From NCBI GenBank assembly GCA_003648085.1, contig QMOC01000064.1, positions 1 to 9,283 on the forward strand: a DNA stretch of 9,283 bases. Direction: 5' to 3'. The notes under the pieces were generated by a model, which worked only from the letters and a program-made list of their open reading frames with translations, searched no databases and was not told the DNA's origin. This DNA comes from Chloroflexota bacterium. GTDB lineage: Bacteria > Chloroflexota > Anaerolineae > B4-G1. Of the stretch, positions 1 to 5,328 are shown piece by piece. A program made the position numbers and the translations under genes. The stretch's first letter is position 1; every line of letters begins with the position of its first letter.

Positions 1-210
1 ATCGTGAATATAACCCCCTTTGAACCGGAATGGCAGGGATACGTCACTTTGGAGATCAGCAACACCACGCCTCTACCGGCCAAGATCTACGCCGGTGAGG
101 GCATCGCCCAGGTGCTCTTCTTCGAAGCGGACGAGGAGTGCGAGATCTCATACGCCGACAAGCGAGGCAAGTACCAAGCACAACAAGGAGTAGTACTGCC
201 CCGCTTGTAA
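1..210 (+). CDS. dcd: dCTP deaminase, C-terminal part (5' end outside window)
   Basis: The open frame enters the window at base 1 and ends at TAA 208-210, giving the last 69 residues. It reads [20 protein letters not shown], then a segment with GIAQVLFF, and finishes with [14 protein letters not shown]. These match the C-terminal half of the trimeric dUTPase-fold dCTP deaminase, including the [14 protein letters not shown] core, the GIAQ strand and the KYQxQxG tail that in this family closes over the nucleotide triphosphate. The enzyme deaminates dCTP to dUTP in the cytoplasm and so feeds dTMP synthesis. The catalytic region lies upstream of the window, so a bifunctional dCTP deaminase/dUTPase cannot be excluded. 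The first in-frame GTG/ATG-like codon (position 4) is internal and is not the true start. The gene is followed within a few bases by the tRNA promoter. Confidence 0.93.
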   Translation: MVNITPFEPEWQGYVTLEISNTTPLPAKIYAGEGIAQVLFFEADEECEISYADKRGKYQAQQGVVLPRL

Positions 211-212
211 TG

Positions 213-241
213 TTGACAAATGTGCCGTTCACAGTTATCAT
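213..241 (+). promoter_or_regulatory. Sigma-70-type promoter of the tRNA-Val gene
   Basis: A perfect -35 hexamer TTGACA (213-218) is separated by exactly 17 bases from a good -10 hexamer TATCAT (236-241). The predicted start point is around 248, about five bases before the tRNA 5' end at 253. The promoter begins just after the dcd stop codon, so the tRNA is probably transcribed independently of dcd. Read-through into the downstream genes is possible because no clear terminator follows the tRNA. Confidence 0.85.
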
Positions 242-252
242 GGCAACACAGC

Positions 253-329
253 GGGCGGTTAGCTCAGTTGGTCAGAGCGCCTCCCTTACAAGGAGGAGGT
301 CACAGGTTCGAGTCCCGTACCGCCCACCA
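253..329 (+). tRNA. tRNA-Val (anticodon TAC), CCA encoded
   Basis: The full cloverleaf can be folded. The acceptor stem is GGGCGGT (253-259) with ACCGCCC (319-325), and the discriminator is A326. The D stem is GCTC (262-265) with GAGC (275-278), and GG is present in the D loop. The anticodon stem is CCTCC (280-284) with GGAGG (292-296) around loop CTTACAA, so the anticodon is TAC (287-289), which reads valine GUA and related codons. The T loop is TTCGAGT (307-313). A CCA end is encoded at 327-329. The one oddity is the T stem, ACAGG (302-306) against CCCGT (314-318), where the third pair is an A304-C316 mismatch instead of the usual A-T. Confidence 0.95.
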
Positions 330-341
330 CGAGTGGCTCAT

Positions 342-349
342 CGTGTCCA
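342..349. repeat. Target-site duplication, left flank of element copy 1
   Basis: CGTGTCCA occurs here and again at 558-565, immediately outside the inverted-repeat ends. Removing the element and one repeat would place the tRNA end 32 bases from the ATG at 578. Confidence 0.75.
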
Positions 350-557
350 GATTTGTTTACCGGGGCAGCGGATGAGGAACGGATAAGCGGATGACCTTGC
401 GGCACTGCAATCTCCGGGATCACCGTAGAGATACCCACACTCGAAAAGTGTCCGGTGGCAAAATCGCCGCACTGAGCCAATGACGATGAGAACGGCATCT
501 CATCCATTTATCCGCTGTCCATCCGCTGCACCAGCCAATGAGGCGGTAAACGGATAT
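350..557. mobile_element. Miniature inverted-repeat element, copy 1 (208 bp, non-coding)
   Basis: The element ends in inverted repeats with the core TTTACCG (356-362) and CGGTAAA (544-550). Extended ends are GATTTGTTTACCG on the left and, read on the other strand, ATATCCGTTTACCG on the right. It is bounded by direct repeats of CGTGTCCA at 342-349 and 558-565; the match extends to 10 bases (340-349 and 556-565), the expected signature of a target-site duplication. The arms match copy 2 (5049-5156) at 35 of 38 bases on the left and 45 of 50 on the right. Both copies share the same asymmetry, about 12 extra bases in the right arm. Copy 1 carries a 107-base centre (394-500) that copy 2 lacks. No transposase or convincing ORF is inside, so mobilisation in trans is inferred. 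The element accounts for nearly all of the gap between the tRNA and the next ORF. Confidence 0.82.
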
Positions 558-565
558 CGTGTCCA
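558..565. repeat. Target-site duplication, right flank of element copy 1
   Basis: This is the second copy of CGTGTCCA, matching 342-349. It lies 12 bases upstream of the start codon at 578, so the insertion separated this small ORF from any upstream tRNA-linked transcript or promoter. Confidence 0.75.
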
Positions 566-577
566 TAAGGCGTCCGG

Positions 578-799
578 ATGATGGATATTCGCAGAATGCT
601 GGCAGAAAAAGCAGAACGCCGTGCTCTCCTGGCAGAGGAGATAGAGCACATCGTGGCCCAGTTGCGAGAACATGGGCTTCCTGGAGGAATCCCATCTCGT
701 TTCTACACCGATCCTGAGGAGGCCAGTGTGGCCTCAGCCTTGGCTCGGCGCGTCATCGAGGCCGTGGCCCGGCGACTGGAGGAGCAGGAGCAAGCCTAA
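578..799 (+). CDS. Small ORF, probable MNT-HEPN fusion remnant (73 aa)
   Basis: The ORF encodes 73 residues. The start may be the ATG at 578 or the adjacent ATG at 581; a weak AAGG (567-570) precedes both. Residues 1-32 (MMDIRRMLAEKAERRALLAE...) resemble the N-terminal helix that precedes the GSxxRGE signature of MNT-type minimal nucleotidyltransferases. Residues 33-73, starting LPGGIPSRFYTDPEEA and ending in an amphipathic helix, resemble the C-terminus of small HEPN-domain proteins. The nucleotidyltransferase motif (GSxxRG, DxD) and the HEPN RxxxxH motif are both absent. The simplest reading is an in-frame deletion that joined the start of an mnt gene to the end of its hepn partner, leaving an ORF unlikely to have either activity. 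The family assignments come from recognition, not a search. It ends 24 bases before gcvH. Confidence 0.6.
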   Translation: MMDIRRMLAEKAERRALLAEEIEHIVAQLREHGLPGGIPSRFYTDPEEASVASALARRVIEAVARRLEEQEQA

Positions 800-823
800 C
801 ATCCACGAAAAGGAGCAGCAGCG

Positions 824-1213
824 ATGAAACTGGATCCCGAAGCACGGTACGCCAAGACCCACGAATGGGCTCGCTGGGACGGTGATGAGATCGTGTGTGG
901 CATCACCGATCATGCCCAGGAATCCCTCTCCGACATTGTGTACGTTGAACTCCCCGAGGTGGGCGAGGTCTTCGACCAGGGCGACCCCTTTGGTGTCGTC
1001 GAATCGGTCAAGGCAGCCTCCGATCTTTACATGCCGGTGGGCGGGGAGATCACCGCCGTCAACGAGGTGCTGGAGGACACGCCAGAACTGGCCAACCAGG
1101 ACCCCTACGGCGAAGGCTGGATGATCCGCTGCGCCCCCTCTGACCCTGCCGAATTCGACGGCCTGATGGATGCCGATACCTACGAGGCGTTCGTCGCGGA
1201 AGAAGAGGGCTAG
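824..1213 (+). CDS. gcvH: Glycine cleavage system H protein
   Basis: This 129-residue lipoyl carrier protein is close to the usual family length of about 125-130. It starts at ATG 824 behind an AGGAG (811-815) with an 8-base spacer. The sequence contains the family hallmarks: YAKTHEWARWDGD near the N-terminus, GITDHAQESLSDIVYVELPEVG, and the lipoylation site ESVKAASD, in which Lys63 carries the lipoyl arm. The segment NEVLEDTPELANQDPYGEGWM follows. H protein receives the aminomethyl group from the P protein and hands it to T protein, then is re-oxidised by L protein; it acts in the cytoplasm. The stop codon lies four bases before the gcvPA start, so the two genes are almost certainly co-translated. 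gcvT, often adjacent, is not in this window. Confidence 0.97.
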   Translation: MKLDPEARYAKTHEWARWDGDEIVCGITDHAQESLSDIVYVELPEVGEVFDQGDPFGVVESVKAASDLYMPVGGEITAVNEVLEDTPELANQDPYGEGWMIRCAPSDPAEFDGLMDADTYEAFVAEEEG

Positions 1214-1217
1214 CCTG

Positions 1218-2555
1218 ATGACTTACATTCCACATACAGATTCCGACCGCCAGGCAATGCTGGCGGAGATTGGTGTTCCCTCGCTTGAGGCGCTTTTCGA
1301 GGACGTGCCCGCCCACGCCCGCTTCCCTGAATTAAACCTACCGCCGGCTCTCTCGGAGATGGAGGCCCGCTGGGAACTGGAGATGCTGGCGGAGGCCAAC
1401 TTCACCACCGCCGACGGTCCCTGCTTCCTGGGTGCGGGAGCCTACCGCCACTTTGTCCCCGCCGTGGTAGACGCCGTCCTTCGCCGAGGGGAGTTCTACA
1501 CGGCCTACACTCCCTACCAGCCGGAGGTGAGCCAGGGCACTCTGCAGGCCATATTCGAATACCAGACGATGATTTGCGACCTCACCGGCATGGAGGTCTC
1601 CAACGCCTCCCACTACGACGGCGCTACCGCTACCGCCGAAGCGGTCATCACCGCCATCAACGTTCATCGCCGGAAGCGGCGCAAGGTCGTGGTCTCCCCC
1701 TGGGTCCATCCCGAGTATCGGGCCGTTGTGCGCACCTATACTCAGGGGATGGGGCTGGCGGTCGTGGGAGATGAGAACGGCGGATCGGCGGGATTAACGG
1801 ATTATCTTGATCGGGACACGGCCTGCCTCATCGTCCAGTATCCCGATTTTCTGGGGCGCATCGAGGATTTGAGCAATCTGGCCAAGGCGGCCCATGCGGT
1901 TGGTGCGCTCCTGATCGTCGTGACCGATCCCATCGCGCTGGGGCTGCTGAAGCCGCCCGGAGAGTTTGGAGCAGACATCGTGGTCGGCGAGGGGCAAGGG
2001 ATGGGTGCCGGGCTCAACTTCGGCGGGCCATATCTGGGCTTCTTCGCCATCCGCAAGAAATACGTGCGCAAGATGTCCGGCCGGCTGGTGGGTCAGACGG
2101 TGGACGCTGAGGGGAAGCGGGGCTTTGTCCTCACCCTCTCCACCCGCGAGCAGCACATCCGCCGGGAGAAGGCCACCTCCAACATCTGCACCAACCAGGG
2201 CCTCGTGGCACTGGCGGCAGCGGTCTATATGGCCGCGCTGGGCAGAACGGGGCTACGTCGGGTGGCGGAGTTATGCTACCACAAGGCCCACTACGCACAA
2301 CAACGGATTGCAGAAATCAACGGATTCTTTGCGCTTGACGACAAGCCGTTCTTTAAGGAGTTCGCCGTGCGCTGCCCTCGGCCTGTGGCCGAGATTAACG
2401 AGTATCTGCTGAACGAGTGGGGTATCATCGGCGGCTACGACCTGGGGCGGGATTACCCTCACCTGAAAGACTGTGCGCTCCTGTGTGTGACGGAGATGAA
2501 CTCCCGCGAGGAGATTGATGCGCTGGTAGAGGCGCTGGGGGAAGCAGCAAGATAG
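1218..2555 (+). CDS. gcvPA: Glycine dehydrogenase (decarboxylating) subunit 1, P-protein alpha
   Basis: This 445-residue protein starts at ATG 1218 (MTYIPHTDSDRQAML), which matches the typical GcvPA N-terminus; GAGGG (1205-1209) lies 8 bases upstream. An in-frame codon at 1170 would overlap gcvH and adds unrelated residues, so it is rejected. Recognisable family segments are FLGAGAYRHFVPAVVDAVL, FYTAYTPYQPEVSQGTLQAI with FEYQTMICDLTGM, YDGATATAEAV, GEGQGMGAGLNFGGPYLGFF and EKATSNICTNQGL. In the two-subunit P protein, this half has the aminotransferase fold but lacks the PLP lysine, which is on subunit 2. The alpha2beta2 enzyme decarboxylates glycine and loads the aminomethyl group onto GcvH. 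The length is normal and the frame intact. Unusually, the gene for its partner subunit is not immediately next but about 990 bases downstream, beyond an rpn-type gene. Confidence 0.97.
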   Translation: MTYIPHTDSDRQAMLAEIGVPSLEALFEDVPAHARFPELNLPPALSEMEARWELEMLAEANFTTADGPCFLGAGAYRHFVPAVVDAVLRRGEFYTAYTPYQPEVSQGTLQAIFEYQTMICDLTGMEVSNASHYDGATATAEAVITAINVHRRKRRKVVVSPWVHPEYRAVVRTYTQGMGLAVVGDENGGSAGLTDYLDRDTACLIVQYPDFLGRIEDLSNLAKAAHAVGALLIVVTDPIALGLLKPPGEFGADIVVGEGQGMGAGLNFGGPYLGFFAIRKKYVRKMSGRLVGQTVDAEGKRGFVLTLSTREQHIRREKATSNICTNQGLVALAAAVYMAALGRTGLRRVAELCYHKAHYAQQRIAEINGFFALDDKPFFKEFAVRCPRPVAEINEYLLNEWGIIGGYDLGRDYPHLKDCALLCVTEMNSREEIDALVEALGEAAR

Positions 2556-2576
2556 ACACGACCGGCAGTGTGTAAC

Positions 2577-2583
2577 GGGAGGT
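2577..2583 (+). promoter_or_regulatory. Strong Shine-Dalgarno with no canonical start at the expected distance
   Basis: GGGAGGT is a strong ribosome-binding sequence. Six bases after it, at 2590, lies ATC where a start codon is expected. Reading onward gives ATC GGC AGG GCA GAC ATC GGC AGC. If the six bases CGGCAG (2592-2597) are removed, the sequence becomes ATG GCA GAC ATC GGC AGC, a normal start for this nuclease family at ideal spacing. The site therefore looks like the original ribosome-binding site of the rpn gene, now followed by a damaged start codon. Confidence 0.65.
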
Positions 2584-2622
2584 GCCACAATCGGCAGGGC
2601 AGACATCGGCAGCAAATACGTC

Positions 2623-3513
2623 TTGGCTGGAGAGCCGACGGAATGGGTACGCTGGCTGCTGCGAGATACTACAGCCGAGGTAGAAGAGTGGCTTTCGGGT
2701 GAGTTTCAGTTCATCCTGCGCCATAGTGACGCAATCCTCCGCGTGCGAGGGCGAGAAGGTTCTTTCATACTGGTGGTGGAAGTCCAATTGCGAGCAGATA
2801 GACGGATGCCTCGACGAATGCGAGCGTATGCGGCGCTGGCTGAGGAGCGATATAACTTGCCGGTTTATCCTGTGGTGTTCTACCTGCTGGCACCAAGCAA
2901 GGAGGTGGAACCACCAGGGTACTATCACAGCGAGTTTATGGGTTTGGTGGCCCACCAGGACTTTCGGGTGGTGAAGGTGTGGGAAATAGAGGCGCGGCGC
3001 GTGTTGGAGGAAGGGGTTACCGCCTTGCTACCTTTTATGCCGCTGATGAAGGGGGTGGACGAGGAAATCATTCGAGCCGGGGCAAGACTGCTGCGAGAGC
3101 GGGAAGTAGGAGAGGAGACAGAAGTAGCGCTGGCGTTGTTCGCCAGTTTCGTGATGGAACCGGAACAGGTACAACGGATCGTGAGGTGGGATATGGCCGT
3201 TTTACGCGAATCTCCTTGGTACAAGCAAATTCTCGAAGAGGGCCTCCAACGAGGCCTTCAGCAAGGCCTTCAGCAAGGCCTTCAGCAAGGCCTTCAGCAA
3301 GGCCTTCAGCAAGGGTTGCTTGATGGACATCGGCAGGACATTGTCCATCTATTGCGGGTGCGGTTTGATCCGACCGGACCGCGCTTGGCAAGCGTTGCGG
3401 AGCAGTTGAAGGCAATTGAGGATGTGGCCCTGTTGCAGGACTTGCTCGTGAAGGCAATGCGCGCCGACAGTCTGGAAGCCTTTCTAGACTATCTGAATGG
3501 CCTGAGCGGATGA
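2623..3513 (+). CDS. Rpn/YhgA-like PD-(D/E)XK nuclease (putative transposase family)
   Basis: This is a 296-residue protein if it starts at TTG 2623. Homology appears to extend upstream in frame (ADIGSKYVL from 2599), so the original start was probably ATG near 2590, now disrupted. The nuclease core is visible: GEFQFILRHSDAILRVRGRE with Asp36, then ILVVEVQLR with Glu53 and Gln55 (the D...ExQ form of PD-(D/E)XK), followed by RRMPRRMRAYAALAEE and PVYPVVFYLL. Residues about 206-230 are a Gln-Leu-Gly repeat (GLQQ units). The C-terminal 65 residues resemble the DUF4351-like tail of this family. Rpn proteins are DNA endonucleases that stimulate RecA-independent recombination; whether this one is active is unknown. 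It sits between gcvPA and gcvPB in the same orientation, with 67 and 30 base gaps. No terminal inverted repeats were found around it. Confidence 0.82.
   Translation: MAGEPTEWVRWLLRDTTAEVEEWLSGEFQFILRHSDAILRVRGREGSFILVVEVQLRADRRMPRRMRAYAALAEERYNLPVYPVVFYLLAPSKEVEPPGYYHSEFMGLVAHQDFRVVKVWEIEARRVLEEGVTALLPFMPLMKGVDEEIIRAGARLLREREVGEETEVALALFASFVMEPEQVQRIVRWDMAVLRESPWYKQILEEGLQRGLQQGLQQGLQQGLQQGLQQGLLDGHRQDIVHLLRVRFDPTGPRLASVAEQLKAIEDVALLQDLLVKAMRADSLEAFLDYLNGLSG
3253..3312 (+). repeat. Five perfect tandem copies of a 12-bp unit inside the rpn gene
   Basis: The unit GGCCTTCAGCAA (Gly-Leu-Gln-Gln) occurs five times without a single change. A degenerate unit GGCCTCCAACGA (3241-3252) precedes the run and a diverged one (3313-3324) follows it. 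The array is a multiple of three, so gain or loss of units lengthens or shortens a Gln-rich, probably helical linker between the nuclease core and the C-terminal domain without shifting the frame. Confidence 0.97.
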
Positions 3514-3543
3514 GCGGATGTGGTGAGATGTGAGGAGTGAACT

Positions 3544-5007
3544 ATGCCAGAGCCTTTGATCTTTGAAATATCCCGCCCCGGCCGCTGTGCCGTAGCACTG
3601 CCGGAGCCGGATGTGCGGTTGAGCGACCTGCCGGGGGGGTTGGGGCGCGATGACCTGCCACTGCCTGAGGTCAGGGAGGTAGATCTGACCCGCCACTACA
3701 CCCACCTCTCACAGATGAACTACGGGGTAGACACCGGCTTCTATCCCCTCGGCTCCTGCACGATGAAGTATAATCCCAAGATCAATGAGGAAGTGGCACG
3801 TCTGTCGGGATTCGTCCACCTCCACCCCTACCAGGACGAGGAGACGGTGCAGGGGGCGCTCTTCCTGATGTATTATCTCCAGGAGTTCCTGAAGGAGATT
3901 GGTGGGTTCGCGGCGGTCAGTCTGCAGCCGGCGGCGGGGGCCCACGGCGAGTTGACCGGTGTGCTGATGATGCGCGCTTACCACTTGGACCGGGGAGATG
4001 CTAAACGAGACGTGATCCTAGTCCCGGACTCAGCCCACGGCACCAATCCGGCCAGTACGACGATGTGCGGCCTGCATGTGGTGGAGATTCCTTCCGACGC
4101 GCGGGGGAACGTGGACCTGGCGGCGTTGGAGGCGGCCTGCGAGGAGCACAGCGACCGACTGGTGGGTATGATGCTGACCAACCCCAACACTCTGGGGCTC
4201 TTTGACGAGCATGTGGAGGAGGTCACCGGACTGGTGCATGAACACGGGGGGCTGATGTACGGCGATGGGGCGAATATGAACGCGCTCTTAGGTATAGCCC
4301 GCCCCGGTGACCTGGGCTTCGACGTTCTCCACTACAATCTGCACAAGACTTTTAGCACTCCTCACGGCGGTGGCGGCCCTGGCTCCGGCCCTGTGGGGGC
4401 TTCGGAGCGATTGGCCGACTTCCTGCCAGCGCCTATCGTGGCTGTGGACTCCGAGCGCTCGGACGACGAGGTAGAATTCTACACCTTCGTGAATCCGCCC
4501 AAGTCCATTGGCCGGGTGAAAGCGTTTTACGGCCATTTTGGGGTGATGGTGAAGGCCTACACATACATCCGTATGCTGGGACCCGAGGGCTTGCGGAGGG
4601 TGGCCGAATATGCAGTGCTTAACGCCAACTATGTGATGAGCCAAATCAAGGAGATCTACCGCGTGCCTTATGAGCGCACCTGTATGCACGAGTTCGTATG
4701 TGAGGGGCACTTCCCTGATGCCCCCGATGTGCGGGCGTTAGACATCTCTAAGCGGCTCATTGACTACGGTTTCCACCCGCCTACTAACTACTTCCCCCTC
4801 ATCGTCCACGAAGCGCTGATGATCGAGCCAACAGAGACGGAGAGCAAGGAAACACTGGATGCCTTCGCCAATGCGCTGCTTCGCATCGCCGAAGAAGCCC
4901 GCACAGACCCTACTTTGCTCCACGAGGCTCCCCACAACGCCCCGGTGCGTCGGTTGGATGAGGTGTGGGCGGCGCGGAACCTGATCCTGCGCTGGAAGCC
5001 GGAGTAG
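3544..5007 (+). CDS. gcvPB: Glycine dehydrogenase (decarboxylating) subunit 2, P-protein beta
   Basis: This 487-residue protein is the usual length for the PLP-binding subunit of two-subunit glycine decarboxylase. It starts at ATG 3544, six bases after GAGGAG (3532-3537). Family landmarks in order are [37 protein letters not shown] followed by [56 protein letters not shown] and [12 protein letters not shown]. The PLP site is [20 protein letters not shown], with Lys268 as the Schiff-base lysine. The reaction takes CO2 from glycine and passes the aminomethyl group to lipoyl-GcvH. The reading frame is intact. It probably still depends on a transcript coming from gcvH-gcvPA through the rpn gene, since no obvious promoter is seen in the 30-base gap. 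Confidence 0.97.
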   Translation: MPEPLIFEISRPGRCAVALPEPDVRLSDLPGGLGRDDLPLPEVREVDLTRHYTHLSQMNYGVDTGFYPLGSCTMKYNPKINEEVARLSGFVHLHPYQDEETVQGALFLMYYLQEFLKEIGGFAAVSLQPAAGAHGELTGVLMMRAYHLDRGDAKRDVILVPDSAHGTNPASTTMCGLHVVEIPSDARGNVDLAALEAACEEHSDRLVGMMLTNPNTLGLFDEHVEEVTGLVHEHGGLMYGDGANMNALLGIARPGDLGFDVLHYNLHKTFSTPHGGGGPGSGPVGASERLADFLPAPIVAVDSERSDDEVEFYTFVNPPKSIGRVKAFYGHFGVMVKAYTYIRMLGPEGLRRVAEYAVLNANYVMSQIKEIYRVPYERTCMHEFVCEGHFPDAPDVRALDISKRLIDYGFHPPTNYFPLIVHEALMIEPTETESKETLDAFANALLRIAEEARTDPTLLHEAPHNAPVRRLDEVWAARNLILRWKPE

Positions 5008-5040
5008 AGACAATAGGACCGGAGCGACCTATGATGCAAT

Positions 5041-5048
5041 CATCCACA
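5041..5048. repeat. Target-site duplication, left flank of element copy 2
   Basis: CATCCACA directly precedes the left inverted-repeat end and recurs at 5157-5164, directly after the right end. Confidence 0.78.
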
Positions 5049-5156
5049 GTATCTATTTACCGGTGCAGCGGATGAGAAACGGATAAGCGGATAGCCTTTT
5101 ATCCGTTTATCCGCTGTCCATCCATTGCACCAGCCGATGAGGCGGTAAACAAATAC
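5049..5156. mobile_element. Miniature inverted-repeat element, copy 2 (108 bp)
   Basis: The ends are GTATCTATTTACCG (5049-5062) and CGGTAAACAAATAC (5143-5156), a 14-base inverted repeat with two differences. Flanking direct repeats of CATCCACA at 5041-5048 and 5157-5164 look like an 8-bp target duplication. The centre folds into a continuous hairpin: GGATAAGCGGATA (5081-5093) pairs over all 13 positions (one G-U) with TATCCGTTTATCC (5100-5112) around a 6-base loop. It lies in the convergent gap between gcvPB and the patatin gene. If transcribed, the hairpin could stop or protect transcripts, but no T-tract follows it, so a terminator role is only a guess. It is the short form of the same family as 350-557. 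Confidence 0.82.
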
Positions 5157-5164
5157 CATCCACA
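5157..5164. repeat. Target-site duplication, right flank of element copy 2
   Basis: This is the second copy of CATCCACA, matching 5041-5048. The duplicated octamer is unrelated in sequence to the one flanking copy 1, as expected if each was generated by an independent insertion. Confidence 0.78.
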
Positions 5165-5328
5165 TTTGCCTTCAGACGCAGGGCCGGCCACCTGAGCAGA
5201 TTCCGTATCCCCTTTTGCTAAGCCGCCCTGCGGCGCTTCCGGCCCGCGCAGGCGGGCCTGGCAAGCGTAGCCCGCGATCTTCAGTCGCCGGGCCTCGATT
5301 TTCAGCGCCAGGCGAAGAGCCGGATTTC
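5165..5328. other. Gene-free convergent spacer with GC-rich palindromes
   Basis: Between element copy 2 and the stop codon of the minus-strand patatin gene there is no credible gene. It holds two perfect small palindromes: GCCGC/GCGGC around CCT (5222-5234) and GGCCCGC/GCGGGCC around GCAG (5241-5258). Neither is followed by a T-run on either strand, so they are not standard intrinsic terminators, although a factor-assisted or bidirectional terminator role between convergent genes is possible. A 77-codon minus-strand frame (5099-5332) crosses this stretch and element copy 2 but shows no recognisable domain and is treated as spurious. Confidence 0.5.

Noticed and set aside
340..577. Glycine riboswitch upstream of gcvH
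   Set aside because: The interval is explained by the miniature element; I see no tandem aptamer-like architecture, and an ORF lies between it and gcvH.
1170..1217. Upstream in-frame start for gcvPA
   Set aside because: It lies inside gcvH, adds 16 basic residues unlike the family, and lacks a ribosome-binding site, whereas ATG 1218 matches the usual N-terminus.
3241..3324. CRISPR-like array
   Set aside because: The 12-bp units are contiguous without spacers and lie in frame inside a coding gene.
3503..3521. GCGGATGAGCGGATG-like bases at the end of the rpn gene as a third element fragment
   Set aside because: Only a short simple GCGGATG doublet is shared with the element arms; there are no terminal TTTACCG bases and no flanking duplication, so chance is enough.
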